A stretch of DNA of 64,000 nucleotides, from positions 32,366,001-32,430,000 of the forward strand of contig OX485803.1 of assembly GCA_950295325.1 (NCBI GenBank), written 5' to 3'. The notes below the pieces were generated by a model. The model was not told the DNA's origin. It saw only the letters and a program-made list of their open reading frames with translations, and ran no database searches. A program made the translations under genes and the position numbers. This DNA comes from Polytrichum commune (taxonomy: Eukaryota; Streptophyta; Polytrichopsida; Polytrichales; Polytrichaceae). Shown in pieces: positions 46,530 to 59,782 of this stretch (the stretch's first letter is position 1; every line of letters begins with the position of its first letter).

Positions 46530-48660
46530 AGAGGTTAGCATTGGTGTTGCATTTGTAGATGATGAAGAGAGAAAGGAGAGAAAGCAGGGAATGATGCTGC
46601 AACCCCAACCTTAACCCCACAAGCATGTAACTCTCATCACTCTCTCCCTTCAAGTTTTCACGGAGACAAGCAAGATTGGAAGCAACAAAGATTGGCTTCT
46701 CCGCTCCTCCCTGTTTTTCTGGACTCTTTTAGCCGACCATGTAGAAGATTTCTCCTTGTATGTTCAACAATGCACAGCCACTTTCGCAAGAAACCTAGCC
46801 CTGTGCCATGAGCAAATTGTAACTTAATAGCAGTAGAGGTACGGAGGAACTAGGTCTGCATCTCCTTCATGTACACAACATTCTGCTTCATTACAGACCT
46901 TCGTTGGATATCACTGTCGCATTCTTTCTTTGCGCTTGTCACTTGTTTGATTGCATGGTTGCCAGAATTCTACGACGATGCTATTAGGAATCTATATCGT
47001 GCAATCGAATCTTTGCACAACAATTGACTGACTGACTGACTCTCCGTGGAAGGACTCAAACCCAGAATTACACTACCTCGGTACCTAGTTAGTTTTGGTA
47101 TTTGCAAAATTGTGCGATTGCAGCAGTCCCGATGCCGAACCCATCCTTCATAATGTCTTGTACACTGGCAAAGGCAGGAACACCAGAACAAGAACATTGC
47201 AAGACTGCTACCACCAAACACTGCATTGTTCATTGCCTCACTTGGTTGACATCTCCAGATAAAAGATCCGGCCATGTTTTCTGCTATATTGTTGGCGATC
47301 AGCATCTGTTATACATTTTTCTTGTGTGTGCAAAGTTGTGACTGCAGCAGCTCCAATGCACATCTCATCCTTTGCAGATGAAATGCAAAGGTATATCTGC
47401 AAAGGCAGCGACACCAGAACAAGAACATTGCAAGACTTCTACTAGGGAAAAGTTCTGGCCATGTTTTCAGCCACATTGTTGGTGATCAGCACCTGCTTAC
47501 AAATCTTTCTTGAACCAGATGTCAATGTTCACCAAATTGCAACGAGTTCTCCATGATGTTGACAAGCAGACTGAAGTGCACGTCTAAAAGATTGTGTTCC
47601 ACATTTTTTACCTACTATATTGTGCCCAGTTGTTTCTACAAAAGAAGATGCTTTCCAGGCCATAGGAAAGAGGTATATGCCGAGTCTACCAGCATCTTTA
47701 GCAAGTACCATATAATGCAAGGCACTCTTATAAGTTTACCAGGGTCAGACTGCTGCTGCTGGTTCTTGAAGTTCTGTGGCACACATGGTAAGTTCCAGAT
47801 CTAACCATTATCACAAAAACAACCAACACATAAACCACTGGACAATAATAGAATAGATCAATTGATAGATCTGATGCAAACGGATAAATTTTGTAGTCCC
47901 ATTTCTCAATTATCAATGATAAGGTTCAATACAATTTGCATGCATGAGTAGAGCCACTCCTAAGAACAGTAATTTGAACATTAGTCCCGTGTAGGAGCAA
48001 AAGAGCTCTCTCTCAACTAACTCTTTGATTGTGGCCCTGCATGTTTGACTTCAATCGGACTCTAGACACAGCAAAATACTTCTGACAAACAAAATGGCTG
48101 TGCCATTCTGAAGTTCCTCTTTCAGAATCATCTAAAACCTACAACCTACCAACTGAACTGAACTGAACTGAGGTGTCATCAACAATCTATTAAGTATACA
48201 AACTAGACTGTTACAAAGAGGGTAAGCTACAAGTTCATATGGTGCTTTCAATCCAACTCCACAAAGAGCTGTCTCTAACCAGTACTGCAGTACAATGACC
48301 TGAACATCATCTGTTTCTTGGAAGCAGACTTAGCAAAAAGGCTTGTCAACGGCCTTCCATGTACACCTACAAACTTCCTCTGTTTCATCAAGGCGTCCCG
48401 AAATGCCCGACTCCCCTCCAGAGCAAGTGTTTTGAGGAAGAGGTGAGGCCAATCTGAACCTCGCTAGTGGTACCAAATGCTGTGACCTTCCCACCTCTGC
48501 ATGTGCAAAGAGGGATCGTTTCTGGATCTACAGCTGCAATTCATCGATGTAGAATATCAAAAGGTCCCCTCAGGCTATAAAGAAATAATATCATACATAG
48601 GCGAGAGTACCAACCAGGATATTGGAAAAAGGCAATAGGAAAGGAGTAGTAGTCATTCAT
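46530..48660. other. Psb27 3' region and spacer
   Basis: It is mostly non-coding. The ORFs here carry no recognisable domain. It contains a tandem duplication (see 47100-47505). 48,000-48,660 is probably the 3' UTR of the minus-strand WD40 gene. Confidence 0.4.
47100..47505 (+). repeat. Tandem duplication of about 200-240 bp
   Basis: GCAGCAGTCCCGATGC..CATCCTT..GGCAAAGGCAGGAACACCAGAACAAGAACATTGCAAGACT at 47120-47205 recurs at 47343-47437 with the same order. Both are followed by GGCCATGTTTTC and TTGTTGG(C/T)GATCAGCA. Confidence 0.8.
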
Positions 48661-48662
48661 CA

Positions 48663-51600
48663 TCATTGCCGAAGATGAGATATGCCACCCTTCCCCAGTG
48701 GCAGTAATTTATCCTTCACTCCTGCTATCGCAGCAAGCTCAGGTGTATGACCGGGGAGGCTATCCACATTCCCTGGTCTATCCCATATTTTTAGGTGACC
48801 CTCATGACATACAGTCACAATGGCTTCCTTTGCAAATAAAAGCCCAGACAAAGGCTCCGCATGCACACGATGTGCCATCACAGGCGCCAGCTTTGGAACC
48901 TCCTTGCGCACAGGGGCAGGAAGTAATGCACCCACCATGTGCACAGCCCCATCCCACCGTGCTGACTGGTTGGTTGATGACACAGGAGACCCACCAGCTG
49001 GTGGTGCCATTCGCCGTAACGGTACGACCACTTCATCCATCGCCAGATCCCATAGAAGCAGTTGTGTATCCTGTGTAACACCAGCTCAAGATCCTTAGTG
49101 GTGGGAAGACGCCACTGCTCTTTAGTTTAGCATCTGAAAACTTATCACTTCTCCAACTTATTCACACCAAACACTACTCGGTCAACAAATAGTAAGGTTA
49201 GTATCCTCACACTCAACCGATCAGATCCCTTATAAGGCAAGGGGTGTTTATATAGGATCCGTTACAATTTGTACAAACCCCAAACAAGCATAGAAATAAT
49301 CTTTTATTTGGTACTTGGTATTGAATCCATATTTTGCACCAGCTCAAAATCCTTAGTGCTGGGAGAACACCACCGCTTTGTAATTTAGCATCTGAAGGGC
49401 TATCTTAAACTTTTACAGTAACTCATGACTTCTCCAAATTGCTGACAGCAACACTACTCAGTTAATCGACCAACAATAAGGTGGGTATACTCGCACTCAA
49501 GCGATTGGATCCCTCAAAGGACCAGGAGTGTGTTTACACAGGATACATGAGGATTTGTATCAATCCCCAACAGGCATTGAAATAATATTTTATTTGGCCT
49601 ATGCTATTGAATCCATATTTAGTGCAAACTATGAAAAATAATATGTGAAACTGAAGCCATTTGTGCCAACAGTAATTAGAGATATATGGTATGCATAGGT
49701 CATTAATATGAGCTCAAATCTCCTTTTAAGTCATTCTGCATATAGGTGTGTTCCTATGAGAATTAAGCATATTATATATGGGCTCATTTTAGATAGGGTC
49801 AATATGGACATGAAAAATATGACCCTAAAGATATCAAGAAGTAATCTTAAACTCCTCCGTATAACACTATGAACAGGGAGATCCGACTGCTAGTTACAGA
49901 TGAGCTGGTTCAGTTTGAAAAATGAAGTTCCAAGACTTTGAGCAAATTTCTGAGCATTTTTTAATATATAATATTCCTTAAATTTTACCAAGAAAAGGAA
50001 AAACGAAAGATATCAACATGTGACAGGTTGGACATGGAAACACTTTGATCTCAACCAATTAAACCCAAAATCTCCCCAGACACTGATAAGACATCCTTTA
50101 AGGGTGAAGATTGATGTAGGCCTCCATACCTGCCCCACAGAGCCAAACCGGTAGGTGGTGACATCACCTGCCCCAGTGTCAGGAGTTGGAGCTTCCCAGT
50201 AGGGATCAAAGGCAACTGAACTAACCTGAAGTTCAATCAAGAACCACCTCCAGAGTTAATTTGAAGGCATGCATGCAAAATTGCTATTCTAACTAATGAT
50301 ATGAAGTGGAAGCAGAATAATTACAAAGAGGCATTTCATCATAAAATCAGTGAAAATAGACAGCACCAGAAGCACAAACAGAAAGAAAAAAAGTTAGTAC
50401 CCAAGAGTTGTGTCCTTCTCCCCAGGCAACGACAGCTAAATCCTCCATACTCCAGACTTGTACCAAATCATCTTCCCCTCCTGTCAGTACGTACTTTCCA
50501 TCCGGACTACCACATACCAGCCAAACAAGAAACTTGACATCAAGTCTTCACATCAAAACTTAATTATCCAAACTGCTTCCAGAACTTCAGAGAAGGCTAG
50601 GAACTCAACAGTGAAAAAGATGAGAATTTGTAGCAACAAGACAAATGACATGTATGAACTTGACATGTAAAGTGAGGACAATTCAGAATACAAAAAGATG
50701 CAATAGAGTAATGATGCTTCTATCTTGCCTTTTAAGTAAAGACTGTAGATTTTAAGACTAAACCCTCACAAGAATAACTTAGATCTGTCAAAGATTATAA
50801 ACTGTTCTGAAACACACAGTATGACAATACTTGATTTCTTTGATTCGTACACAATAAGCAAAACTGGTTGATTTCTGCATTCCTTCACCACTTAAACTTC
50901 AGACTTGCATGAGATGTCTGATTATCTATCCACTGCCTCAGCACCACACATGCAAGCCTGGGAAAAGAAATACCTCCACGAACAGCACAGCAGAGCACCA
51001 AAGTAACTTTTACAGCCACACACAAGCAACTCCTTCGCATAGTCAAAGACCCTCAAGTAGCCTGTTACAAATCCACCCGCAATTTGAACTCAGCAAACTC
51101 CCACCACCAATGAAAATGCACCAAGCCACCCCAAAAAATAACTCTACTGCAAGAAGAGACCAAGATAAGTACTAGAATGATTTCACTTTAAAAAATGCAT
51201 TTAAATCTCATAGTCATGCGGCTTTGAGGAACATAGTGACGCTTTGAGGTGAAATTTGTGTATCATGACCAAAATCTATATTTGTGATCTTTTGAAGTGG
51301 GGATTAACAATGTTTCCGTACCATCACGGCCAACAGTTGCCAGGTAAGTGCCATCCTGCGAAAATGCAAGCCCATTGATGGAGCCCTGACATATATGCCA
51401 TCTTGCAATTGGGTTGCTCTGCACAGTGCATCATCAACCAGGTTCCTGGTGATATAGCCATACATCATTGCCAAGAACTTCTCCAGATCTCAACTACTAA
51501 AGAAAATGTCAATTTTGAAATTACAAATTCATCCACCAGTGCAATGTACTGAATTTCGTGCTATACCAAAGAATAACCAGCTTCAAACCACGCCTCTAAC

Positions 51601-54600
51601 GTAAGAGTTAAATTCATGTAAGCAGAAAGAGATGCTTACACGTACCTTGCTAGACCTTGCATGTGATATGTGAAATTGAGCCAAATCTTTCACAGGAGGA
51701 AATGGGGCATCTCCACTCCCATCTTTGGTCTGCCATGCATTACACAAGAATCATTCAAACAAAGTCATAAAGACAATACAAGCCCCACAAATGGACCTGA
51801 TGTAGTAGCACTCATCACAAAGCACTTTCAGCAGCATTGAATATCATCCATAACCTTATAGACAGGGCTGCAGAAAACAACCCCAGGCCCTAACCTCCAG
51901 AAACCAAAGATTCTTCAGGTGATTATTCTCCAGCAATCTAATGAGAAGATAATACTGCAGGATGTCACGAACGTGGATAGCTTGAAATATCTTATGCACT
52001 AGCCAGAGAATCAAAGAAACTGGAAGATCACACAACCATGAGGCACAAGTTTCACAAGTCTTATTAGAACATCAAGAATGCTTGAGGTCAAGAGCAAAAA
52101 CTAACACTGTTAACTGCAGTGTAAGAATGCCCAACCTCTCCTTCCAAAACTGAAGGCTGGATTAAATCTAAGAATACAGTATGTCATTAAGAGCCTACAA
52201 TAAACAAAACAGTTGAAAGTGACTCACTTTGTCATACACATAGAGATTTCCATCTGAATGTGCAGCCACAAAAAGGCCCTCAACATTTGGAACATGAGAG
52301 ATTGCAGTGCAACGGCTGCAAAGAAATGCAAAGATGTTAAGACTGCACTTCCCAAATCAGAATGCCGTCACAATACAAGTCTCATCCAAGCTGTCAGACA
52401 CACTCTGTCAGGTATATGTTCATTCACAACTAGAACAACATCCCAGCTGAGCGCACTCCTTGGTTACCATAAGATTTTCAAATTAGTTACCAAAAAGCTA
52501 ACATTGTCACTTCTAGTATTTATTCCCTCTAATCAACTATGGCACAAATCTAGCTGGAAGGCAGGTAAAGTGGATCATACATTTGACTGGTGGAAAAAGC
52601 TGTCCTGAACCACTTGTAAACTTGAAGCTCTCTGACAAGAAAAGAAGTTCAATCCCATGGAAGTCAAATGAATAAAAATTTGAAAACATTCAGCTTGAAG
52701 TGGCATGATTTCAGTACCTGCTATTTATAGATCCATCCTTGTTGAAGTGCATAGCCCCCACCAACTTCTTCCCTGAGTCTTGTAACTGTTGCCTCAAAGA
52801 TGCAGTATACACTGTGCAGGAAGGCAATGTCATGATTTGAAAAGCCATTCAGATATTTCATAACATATTGTGAAATAAAAGTTTTCGCAAGCCACAAGCT
52901 TACTTGAAAATTGCTAGTGCATGACAGGTTGAACAGCCTTCTCTTTCCATTAATGAATACCTGTGACAGGTTTTTCCTTCATTTATTTTACAAAAAAAAT
53001 GACTTGAAAACTTCAAAACGGTAATTTAAAATAAAGAAAAGAGAAGAGTATTACCATCTCCAGAACTTAATCCGATGAGCAGATCACAACCATCCTTCGC
53101 ATCTTCATCAAAATGATGACAAACTGGATGTCCACCACTGAAATGGATAGTCTTTATTGGCTCCTGCAATTACAAAGTGTCCAAGATTCATTATTCTGAT
53201 GATGGTGTTGCCAAGGCCCATCAACTTCATTAGGTTCAACAAAATGTGAATATCTGCTCAGGAGGATATCATCATCGTAATATCAGGACATTGACTTCAA
53301 TTGAAATCCTAGAAACACCAAAACCTGGTCATGATGGAAATTCTCTTCACTATCCCTTCCTAAAGCCAAGGTTCTCATCTTCAGGCTAACCATCAAGTTG
53401 ACAAGTTAAGTGCAAAGAGTTAAGCCAATAAAAAAATCAATGCATATCTACATGGATCTTCATAATCAATGGTAGATGATGATGCAAGAGATTTTAAGTG
53501 ACATTGTGAACAGCTTGGCTGAGTAGCAGAATTTTCTATTGAGCTTATCAGAGTGAATTAGAACCATACATTCAGAGAGGACCATACAAGACCCCTCTAT
53601 CTTGCAAACAAAAGTGGCAAAATCCGACCGTTCCCTTCAATAACAAGATATGCAGAGGTTGCTTGCCTTTTCTGGAGAATAATAGTCGCTGATGAAGAGA
53701 GAATCGCCCACGTTGAAAATTAAGTAGGTACCTTCACCATCATAAGAGGAGGTCACGGGACCGTTGCTCAATCCCACACCACTTGCATTAGCAGAAGTGG
53801 GGGACTTGTTACTGCCACTAAGCCTACCTGTAAAACCATTGCCACCCCCAAATCCCAGTCCTCTACTTCCATTGCCTGTTCCCAGCAGGCGTGCAGCAGC
53901 TGTGAAGCGTCCCGTGCTACTGGAGTTGCCGCTGCTAACGGATGATGTTTGTGTAGGTTTGTCTTTCAAATGTGCCAAGGTCACCTACACTCAATTTAAT
54001 TATTTTACATGTAAGCAACTCTCAGCATGCACGGCAAAAAATACACGTTTTGAACGCGACCTGCTTCCAACACCCATAGGCATTCTCCCATCTTCATTGA
54101 CAGAGGATATTATCGACCTACGCTGTCGAATGCTCACCAAACATAGATTCCTTTCATTACTGCTTCCTCACTTCGCAACGCCCTCCTTTCACATAAACAA
54201 CAGCTCTCGGTAGAGGCTGATCACTGTACCCAATCAACCTAATCGCTATCCATCTACCGCTTTGATTTCTAGGAATGGTTACATTTGCAGAGCTACTCCA
54301 CGCAAAAAAAGCTCCCTCAAGTAGCTCAAGAAGTTTATAATTGGGAAAATTGCCATCAGAAAGTTAAAATTATGAAGGTTACAAAATAGGCATAGTGAGG
54401 TAAAATTGCAGAGGTTGCTGACATCGTGTAGCTCAAGCAAGGGCAATTATTCTCTCTGCCACTGCTATTCATTCATCCGGTGCGGAATAAATATCCTTGT
54501 CAATTATGCAAAGGCTGCTATTCATTCACTCGCTCACTCCACTTGCAAGAGGGTCTGAACGTGAAGAAGATGAAGGAATGTTTCGATGAGAATTGATTGA

Positions 54601-54753
54601 TTGGAAACAAACAAGTACCTGAGTGATGACCTTGCCCGTATTATAGTGGAGAATACCGGGCTGATGAGTCTTCTCCCTGGAGAGATTATACCGCCCTTCC
54701 GGAGTCTTAAAATGAGTACGCACCCCTGGGTTTTGCACATTCGACGCTGCCAT
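48663..54753 (-). CDS. WD40 repeat protein, WDR20/creC family, 11 exons
   Basis: Animal WDR20 and fungal creC bind and activate ubiquitin-specific proteases; plant members are named only by homology. Exons on the minus strand: 54753-54619, 53984-53667, 53163-53055, 52811-52718, 52315-52228, 51729-51646, 51418-51322, 51061-50974, 50506-50401, 50225-50130, 49070-48663. They sum to 1623 nt (540 residues), the usual length of plant members. Motifs in order: [20 protein letters not shown]; a Gly/Ser-rich linker ([17 protein letters not shown]); [102 protein letters not shown]; and [18 protein letters not shown]. All junction phases agree. Intron 2 uses a GC donor (AAG|GCAAGC). The ATG at 54753 gives the conserved N-terminus. 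Confidence 0.93.
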
Positions 54754-55560
54754 CTCTCAATTCTCTCCCTTAATTGCACACCTTCTCAATGGCACATGAA
54801 GCATACCACCTCCTTATTGCCCGGCATGAAAGAAAACCTTCAGTTCTCCCCAATCAAAGCAGCAGCTGATCGCGCTTCTCGGGAAGCCCGCCCGCCCGCA
54901 CCTCCAAACCCCCTGTCTGCCCGTCACTTCCCCATCCTACTCACATTTCCACCTCCCTTCCTTGATGCGCTCCCTCTCCCTCCGCCCCTCCCAAATCCCT
55001 CTCACACTCATCACCGCCACCACCACCATGACCATGTCTGTTTTTGTCTCACCGCCACCCCAACAACCAATAATCACACGACTCCCAATTCCGTCCACAA
55101 CCTCCCTCGCTGCCAGCCAATCAAATCCCGCAGACCATGAGTAAGCCCTAGATCAGAAACCCCCATGCCGATACCAAACCACCAGAAACAAAAAATTGGT
55201 AGCGTCACATGGCGAGTGGTATGGTGAATGATCCGGTGACCCGTGCGTGTGAGTAAGTTATAGGCGATCGAAGGGGAAGTGATTACGGAAACGAGTGTGA
55301 GTGTGAGTGTGAGTAGATGTTCGCATGGGTGCCTCGGTGGCGTGCGTATGTGCCAGGCTGGTAGTGAGTGCGTGAGTGCTTGGCGAAGACGAGAGAGGCG
55401 TGGCTATGGCGAGGGTGCAGGGGAAGGTATGACCAAACCCTAAAAAGCAGGGGAAGGAAATCGAGTCTCACCGCCGGGAAGGAGAGAGGGAAGGAAGGAA
55501 GGAAACTAGAGAGAGAGAAGAAAGAGAGAGAGAGAAAGAGGAGAGAGACGACTCATCATC
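54754..55560 (-). promoter_or_regulatory. 5' leader/promoter region of the WD40 gene
   Basis: CT-rich on the minus strand, with a (GA)n tract at 55496-55551 and a GTGAGT repeat at 55295-55313. (GA)n/(CT)n blocks are common in plant 5' UTRs and core promoters. The ORFs on either strand here are low-complexity. Confidence 0.45.
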
Positions 55561-55754
55561 GCAACAATTGCCTTGGTCCCCGCTTTTCAAGCACTTGTTG
55601 TTGTCTTTGTACTTGTGTTAGGGGCGGTTGGATCCCACCATTCCTATTGGCCCACACCACCAATATTTTAATGTATAGTAGAGGCTCGTGACATGCATAC
55701 TTAAAGTGCAAAGCTACGAAATGGGGGATCCGACCGCTAGTTTTGCATAAGGAA

Positions 55755-56725
55755 TGCGGGTGTTATTTGGTTCCTCTTCTTGTTGTTGAGGTAGATGAGG
55801 CTAATTTGGTTAGCTTCCTTAATAGGACACCTGTTTCTGGCTCCTAATCGGAAGTACAATCGCCCTAATTCAATGGATGAGTAATACACGTTGATTTTGT
55901 TGCCACCTTGATGATATTTAGGTTAGTCACTTTCGCATATATCAAACTGCACCCACCATCCTCGATAATCAGGAGTGCTCTCCACCGAGCTATGACACGC
56001 TTGATATTTGTGAGTGAGGTGGGCAAATTAGGAGGCAGCATGTGGTTGTGAGGTGCCGACTAACTTATATTGTGGATGTTCTATATTCAAAAGCCAGTTC
56101 AACAACATTCAATCTTACCCGTGACCGCTTTAGAGACATGACACGGTCAATATTGGCATTAAACTTGGTTATCATTGGCAAATGACCCATGTAGAATCTA
56201 CTAGTGATGTGGGAAGCAAAGAATCTTTGTTTGTAGAGCCTAGATCAACATATTCCTAAACTCCAATTTCAACGGTTTCAAAGTCTTTGGTCCCAATTCA
56301 TAATTGCTAATGTGCTCAAGCTTATAATGCTTGAATCCATTGGTTGGATTATTCCGAAATGCTAAAGGTATCCACATTAGCCTCATCTACCTTAATCGAA
56401 CCCCTATGTTTGATTGGTATGTGCTTCAATGAGGATCAAAGAGCAAACACCATAAAGACACATGTTTGGACTATGTCTTCGAATATTACTAACTACTCTA
56501 CACTCAATAGTGAATATAGTTGAGAGGACGTATGTATTCAATTAAGAAGTCAACAAATGGTGCACTTTCAATAATCATAACTGAATCAAGGGCAGTCCAA
56601 TATCAATGTGATTTCTCCTGATGCTTCAACATAGATTGGCTAATGCAACACACGTTTTGTTGTGTAAATATAATTGGTAGAAGTTGGAGAACACAAAAAA
56701 CAAACCAAGTAACACCCACATACTT
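55755..56725. mobile_element. Small TIR element, copy D, split by a nested element
   Basis: The left end GCGGGTGTTATTTGGTTCCT (55756) and right end CAAGTAACACCCACATA (about 56725) match copy A's termini and interior (CACTCAATAGTGAATATAG, GACACATGTTTGGACTATG). The outer sequence jumps from CCTCTTCTT near 55780 to TTAATCGAACCCCTATG near 56390, where copy A is continuous, so about 600 bp is inserted. Confidence 0.65.
55790..56393. mobile_element. Nested MITE-like insertion, about 600 bp
   Basis: GAGGTAGATGAGGCTAATTT near 55789 is the inverted complement of ACATTAGCCTCATCTACCTT near 56375-56394. The ends coincide with the break in copy D. No transposase is present. A CTT on each side may be a 3-bp target duplication. 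Confidence 0.6.
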
Positions 56726-58315
56726 TATGATGAGCTAGTTGCGTTTGAGAAATGATTGGTTTAAGCTCAAGGTTCATGACAAATTGTTGATCATTTTGGG
56801 AGAATCTTTGGACTTTCAATGAAGGCTCTACAATGCTCCACCCAACCATTGATGATATACGATTTAGGTAATGAAAATAAAATCCAAACAAATATGGTAT
56901 AAGTGTGTCGAACGTGGTGTCGAAGTTATGGTTGGATGGAGTTCGAGAGCAGTTCAAATTTAGGTTAATTAGGTGGAATTTTGGATACTCATGATGTTTG
57001 CCAAAACTAATACATGTTATCATTTAAATTTCAATAAGTAATAACATTTGAAAATAGTATCCAAGGATGATGGATATGTGTGATATATAAGATTGATCAA
57101 TTATATACGGTTATACCGTTACAGAATATAGGATTTTATAGACTATTTTAGTGATTCAATGTGTCGATGAGATGAACTATGGTTGACAGGAAGGGTTGTT
57201 GTATAGTTTATTGTAACAAGAAAACGGTAGAACCGTGAGGCTCTGTCCTTTGCTATGAAAGACTACAATTGTAGCTTATTACTTTGCTCATGCCAATCCA
57301 TGGCTATTCACTATACCAAACCTTTTCTTGGATTTTGTGCACCTTCTTCTCAAATATGGGTCAAGGATTGAAGCTACTCATTTATCACCCGAAATTTTAA
57401 AAATAAATAATCAAGAAATGCCGAAATAACTATAGTTAACTAGATTTCTTTCAATGCATTTTAGGGAGCACTTGTATATATATATAAAAAACTATAGTTA
57501 ACATCCACATTACATAAAGTGGACCAAAAATAACAAGAACAAGTAATGTCCAAGTGTGAACACAAAGTGGTTAGAAAATTTGCTCTTGAAACGAAGAAGT
57601 TGATGCATAGTCTCTATCCTACAGACAGAGCCAATAAAATGACATAGTTAAACATTCTTCAATAATCCAAAATAAAATAAGTATGGTACTAGTATACAAA
57701 GATTTTGTGTTTTTCCCACAAACTTGTGCTTTTTATTATGAGAAGCATTTACTTACTATTATCAAACACGAGTTATGTGAAGTCACTAATTTTTTTCATC
57801 TATAACGCCCAAAAACTCACTTATACTCAGTTGAGTCATGTCGACATTCCCAAACATTGGCTTCATCATTGTTTTTTTACATTCCAAATTCTTTGCATGA
57901 GCAATTAGTGTTATCGAAAACATTCCTTACCATTTGTGGACATGTGTGCAGTCTCCAATTGCCATGTCTATAAGTCCCGAACATCAACCTCGTCAAATCT
58001 TCTTCTACTCTAAAATTTGAAATGTACCTATGAAAAACATGCCAAAAACTTATGTTGAGGATGGGTAAGATATTTTAATTTGGTTCATTGAAACGACTAA
58101 ATTGTTTCCAACTTTGGGTTCTTAATGAAATAAAAGAAACCCATGAAATATCAACATGTAATCAATTAGACTTGGAAACACTTGGAACTCAATCGATTTT
58201 GTTCAAAATCTCCTCAGACACTAAAGTTATACACAAAAGTCTTGGAATCAAACTCCCACTGAGTTGATTGAAACATGGGTTTGAGAGCCTAAAGTCACCC
58301 AATTTATCTTAAGGC
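56726..58315. other. Non-coding stretch
   Basis: AT-rich, with only short ORFs and no family resemblance. Confidence 0.45.
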
Positions 58316-58325
58316 TTAAATTGAC

Positions 58326-58703
58326 ATGCTCAAAGTGTGGTGTCGAGCTATTAAGAATTGGATTGCTAGCTTGTCATACTTGGATGGGTGGGCCAAGCTA
58401 GCCTTGCATAGGCTAATCCAAGAATTAGGATGGTGGGATCCATGGGGAAAACCTATTTTGGATCCTAATGTTTTTGTAATGTCTAGAGGAGGTCCAACTT
58501 TCAAAAGAGGCTCTAACACTCGACAAGCTAATAAGCTCTTAATAGAAAATTCTCTTAGAGATGGATCAAAACCATGGTTTTGTTTGTCTCTCTTTGAAGG
58601 ACTTTATGCATTTAACTCTACCATTGCAAAGCCATTTGGAGAGAGGGGATTATCGCATACGAGCGTATGTCTTGTTCATCCAACACTATATATATATAAA
58701 TGA
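58326..58703 (+). other. Unrecognised ORF, 125 codons
   Basis: An open frame without any domain I recognise, of mixed composition and containing several Trp. Its 3' part lies in the left arm of the hairpin at 58636-58882. Most likely part of a repeat rather than a host gene. Confidence 0.2.
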
Positions 58704-58882
58704 CCCCTTATGGATTTGTGACCGTTTCATCTCAAATAAGTTGGACTCTATTGTTTTGGGAACGTTTAGTTGCCAAATCAACATAAAAGAAACAACATTT
58801 GGACTTTATGTTATTTCAAGGAGTTTATGTTGGATGAATGAGAAGTGCGCTTGTATGCAATAATTCCCTCTCTCCCAAACTT
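58636..58882. repeat. Hairpin with arms of about 60 bp
   Basis: GGAGAGAGGGGATTATCGCA..GAGCGTATGTCTTGTTCATCCAACA (58637-58685) is inverted at 58831-58882 (TGTTGGATGAATGAGAAGTGCGCTTGTATGCAATAATTCCCTCTCTCC). The loop is about 140 bp and includes an AT microsatellite (58687-58698). Confidence 0.7.
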
Positions 58883-59189
58883 TGGGCACTAGTGGGCAAA
58901 ATATATGAATAGGTAAGCGCTCCGTTCCCAACCTACCCTTTTTGCAAACATTCGTTGTAGGCCCTACTCCATCTGAGACCGTTATTGTGAAGAGTTCCAT
59001 AAATGTTTGGAAAGGACAACCCATAGAGGGCTCTCCATTTCATCTTTACGTGTGTTGGAATGCAGTGTCCACATGAGATACAAGTGGGTCTTAGCGAATG
59101 TGAGCACGACACGTGGCAATATTCGAGGACAAAATAACTATTTTGTGTTGGAATAGAGACCCCTCTACGATAGCAACAACCCATAAGAC

Positions 59190-59780
59190 AGGGAAGGGCA
59201 TTGAAGGTTATGCCAAAAGCTAAAAATAACTTGAGAAGTTTGACTCGCAACAATTTCCTTGCTTCTCAAGCATGTGTGTGTTGTGCTCGTGTGGAGGCAG
59301 TTGGATTCAACCACTCCTACGAATTGGCCCACATCATCAATATATCAATGTATGTGTGCCAACGGGGTTTAACCCTTTTGGAAGCATTGCTTGTGGGCCT
59401 TGTTCCATTTGGGATCATTAGTGAGTGAGTGTGTGTGGGGGGGGGGGGGTCCAAGCTTATTTAGAAACCCCAATTGTAGCAAGCCGATAAGAGCAAGGGG
59501 TGACGAGGGGTATGCCCGAAGCTAGTGATATTGTGAGGAGGATTTCAAGCCTTTGTGTACTAGTATCGAGGGCGGTTGGATTCATCCAATCGTATTGGTC
59601 CACACCATCAATTTATTAACCTAGGTGCATCGTAGACTCGGGCATGCGTAACTTAAAGTCCAAGGTTTCGGGCACCAGTGGGGAAAATTTGTGAATAGGA
59701 ACCCCAACCATTTTTGGAAGCACTACAGTAGTTGTGGGCCTCACTCCGTCTAGGGTCATTAGTGTGGGGAGCTCTATAAA
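59190..59780 (+). repeat. Two diverged copies of a local repeat family
   Basis: GGCAGTTGGATTCAACCACTCCTACGAATTGGCCCACA.CATCAAT (59296) and GGGCGGTTGGATTCATCCAATCGTATTGGTCCACACCATCAAT (59570) are related, each followed by TTGGAAGCA..TGTGGGCC.T..TCC.T..GGGTCATTAGTG. Further members are at 55620-55740, 61730-61830 and 62335-62740. A (GT)n plus G13 tract is at 59426-59450. Confidence 0.65.
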
Positions 59781-59782
59781 TA

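Noticed and set aside
54601-55140. Plus-strand 179-codon ORF opposite the WD40 first exon
   Set aside because: Antisense to a conserved exon and Pro/His-rich low-complexity leader.
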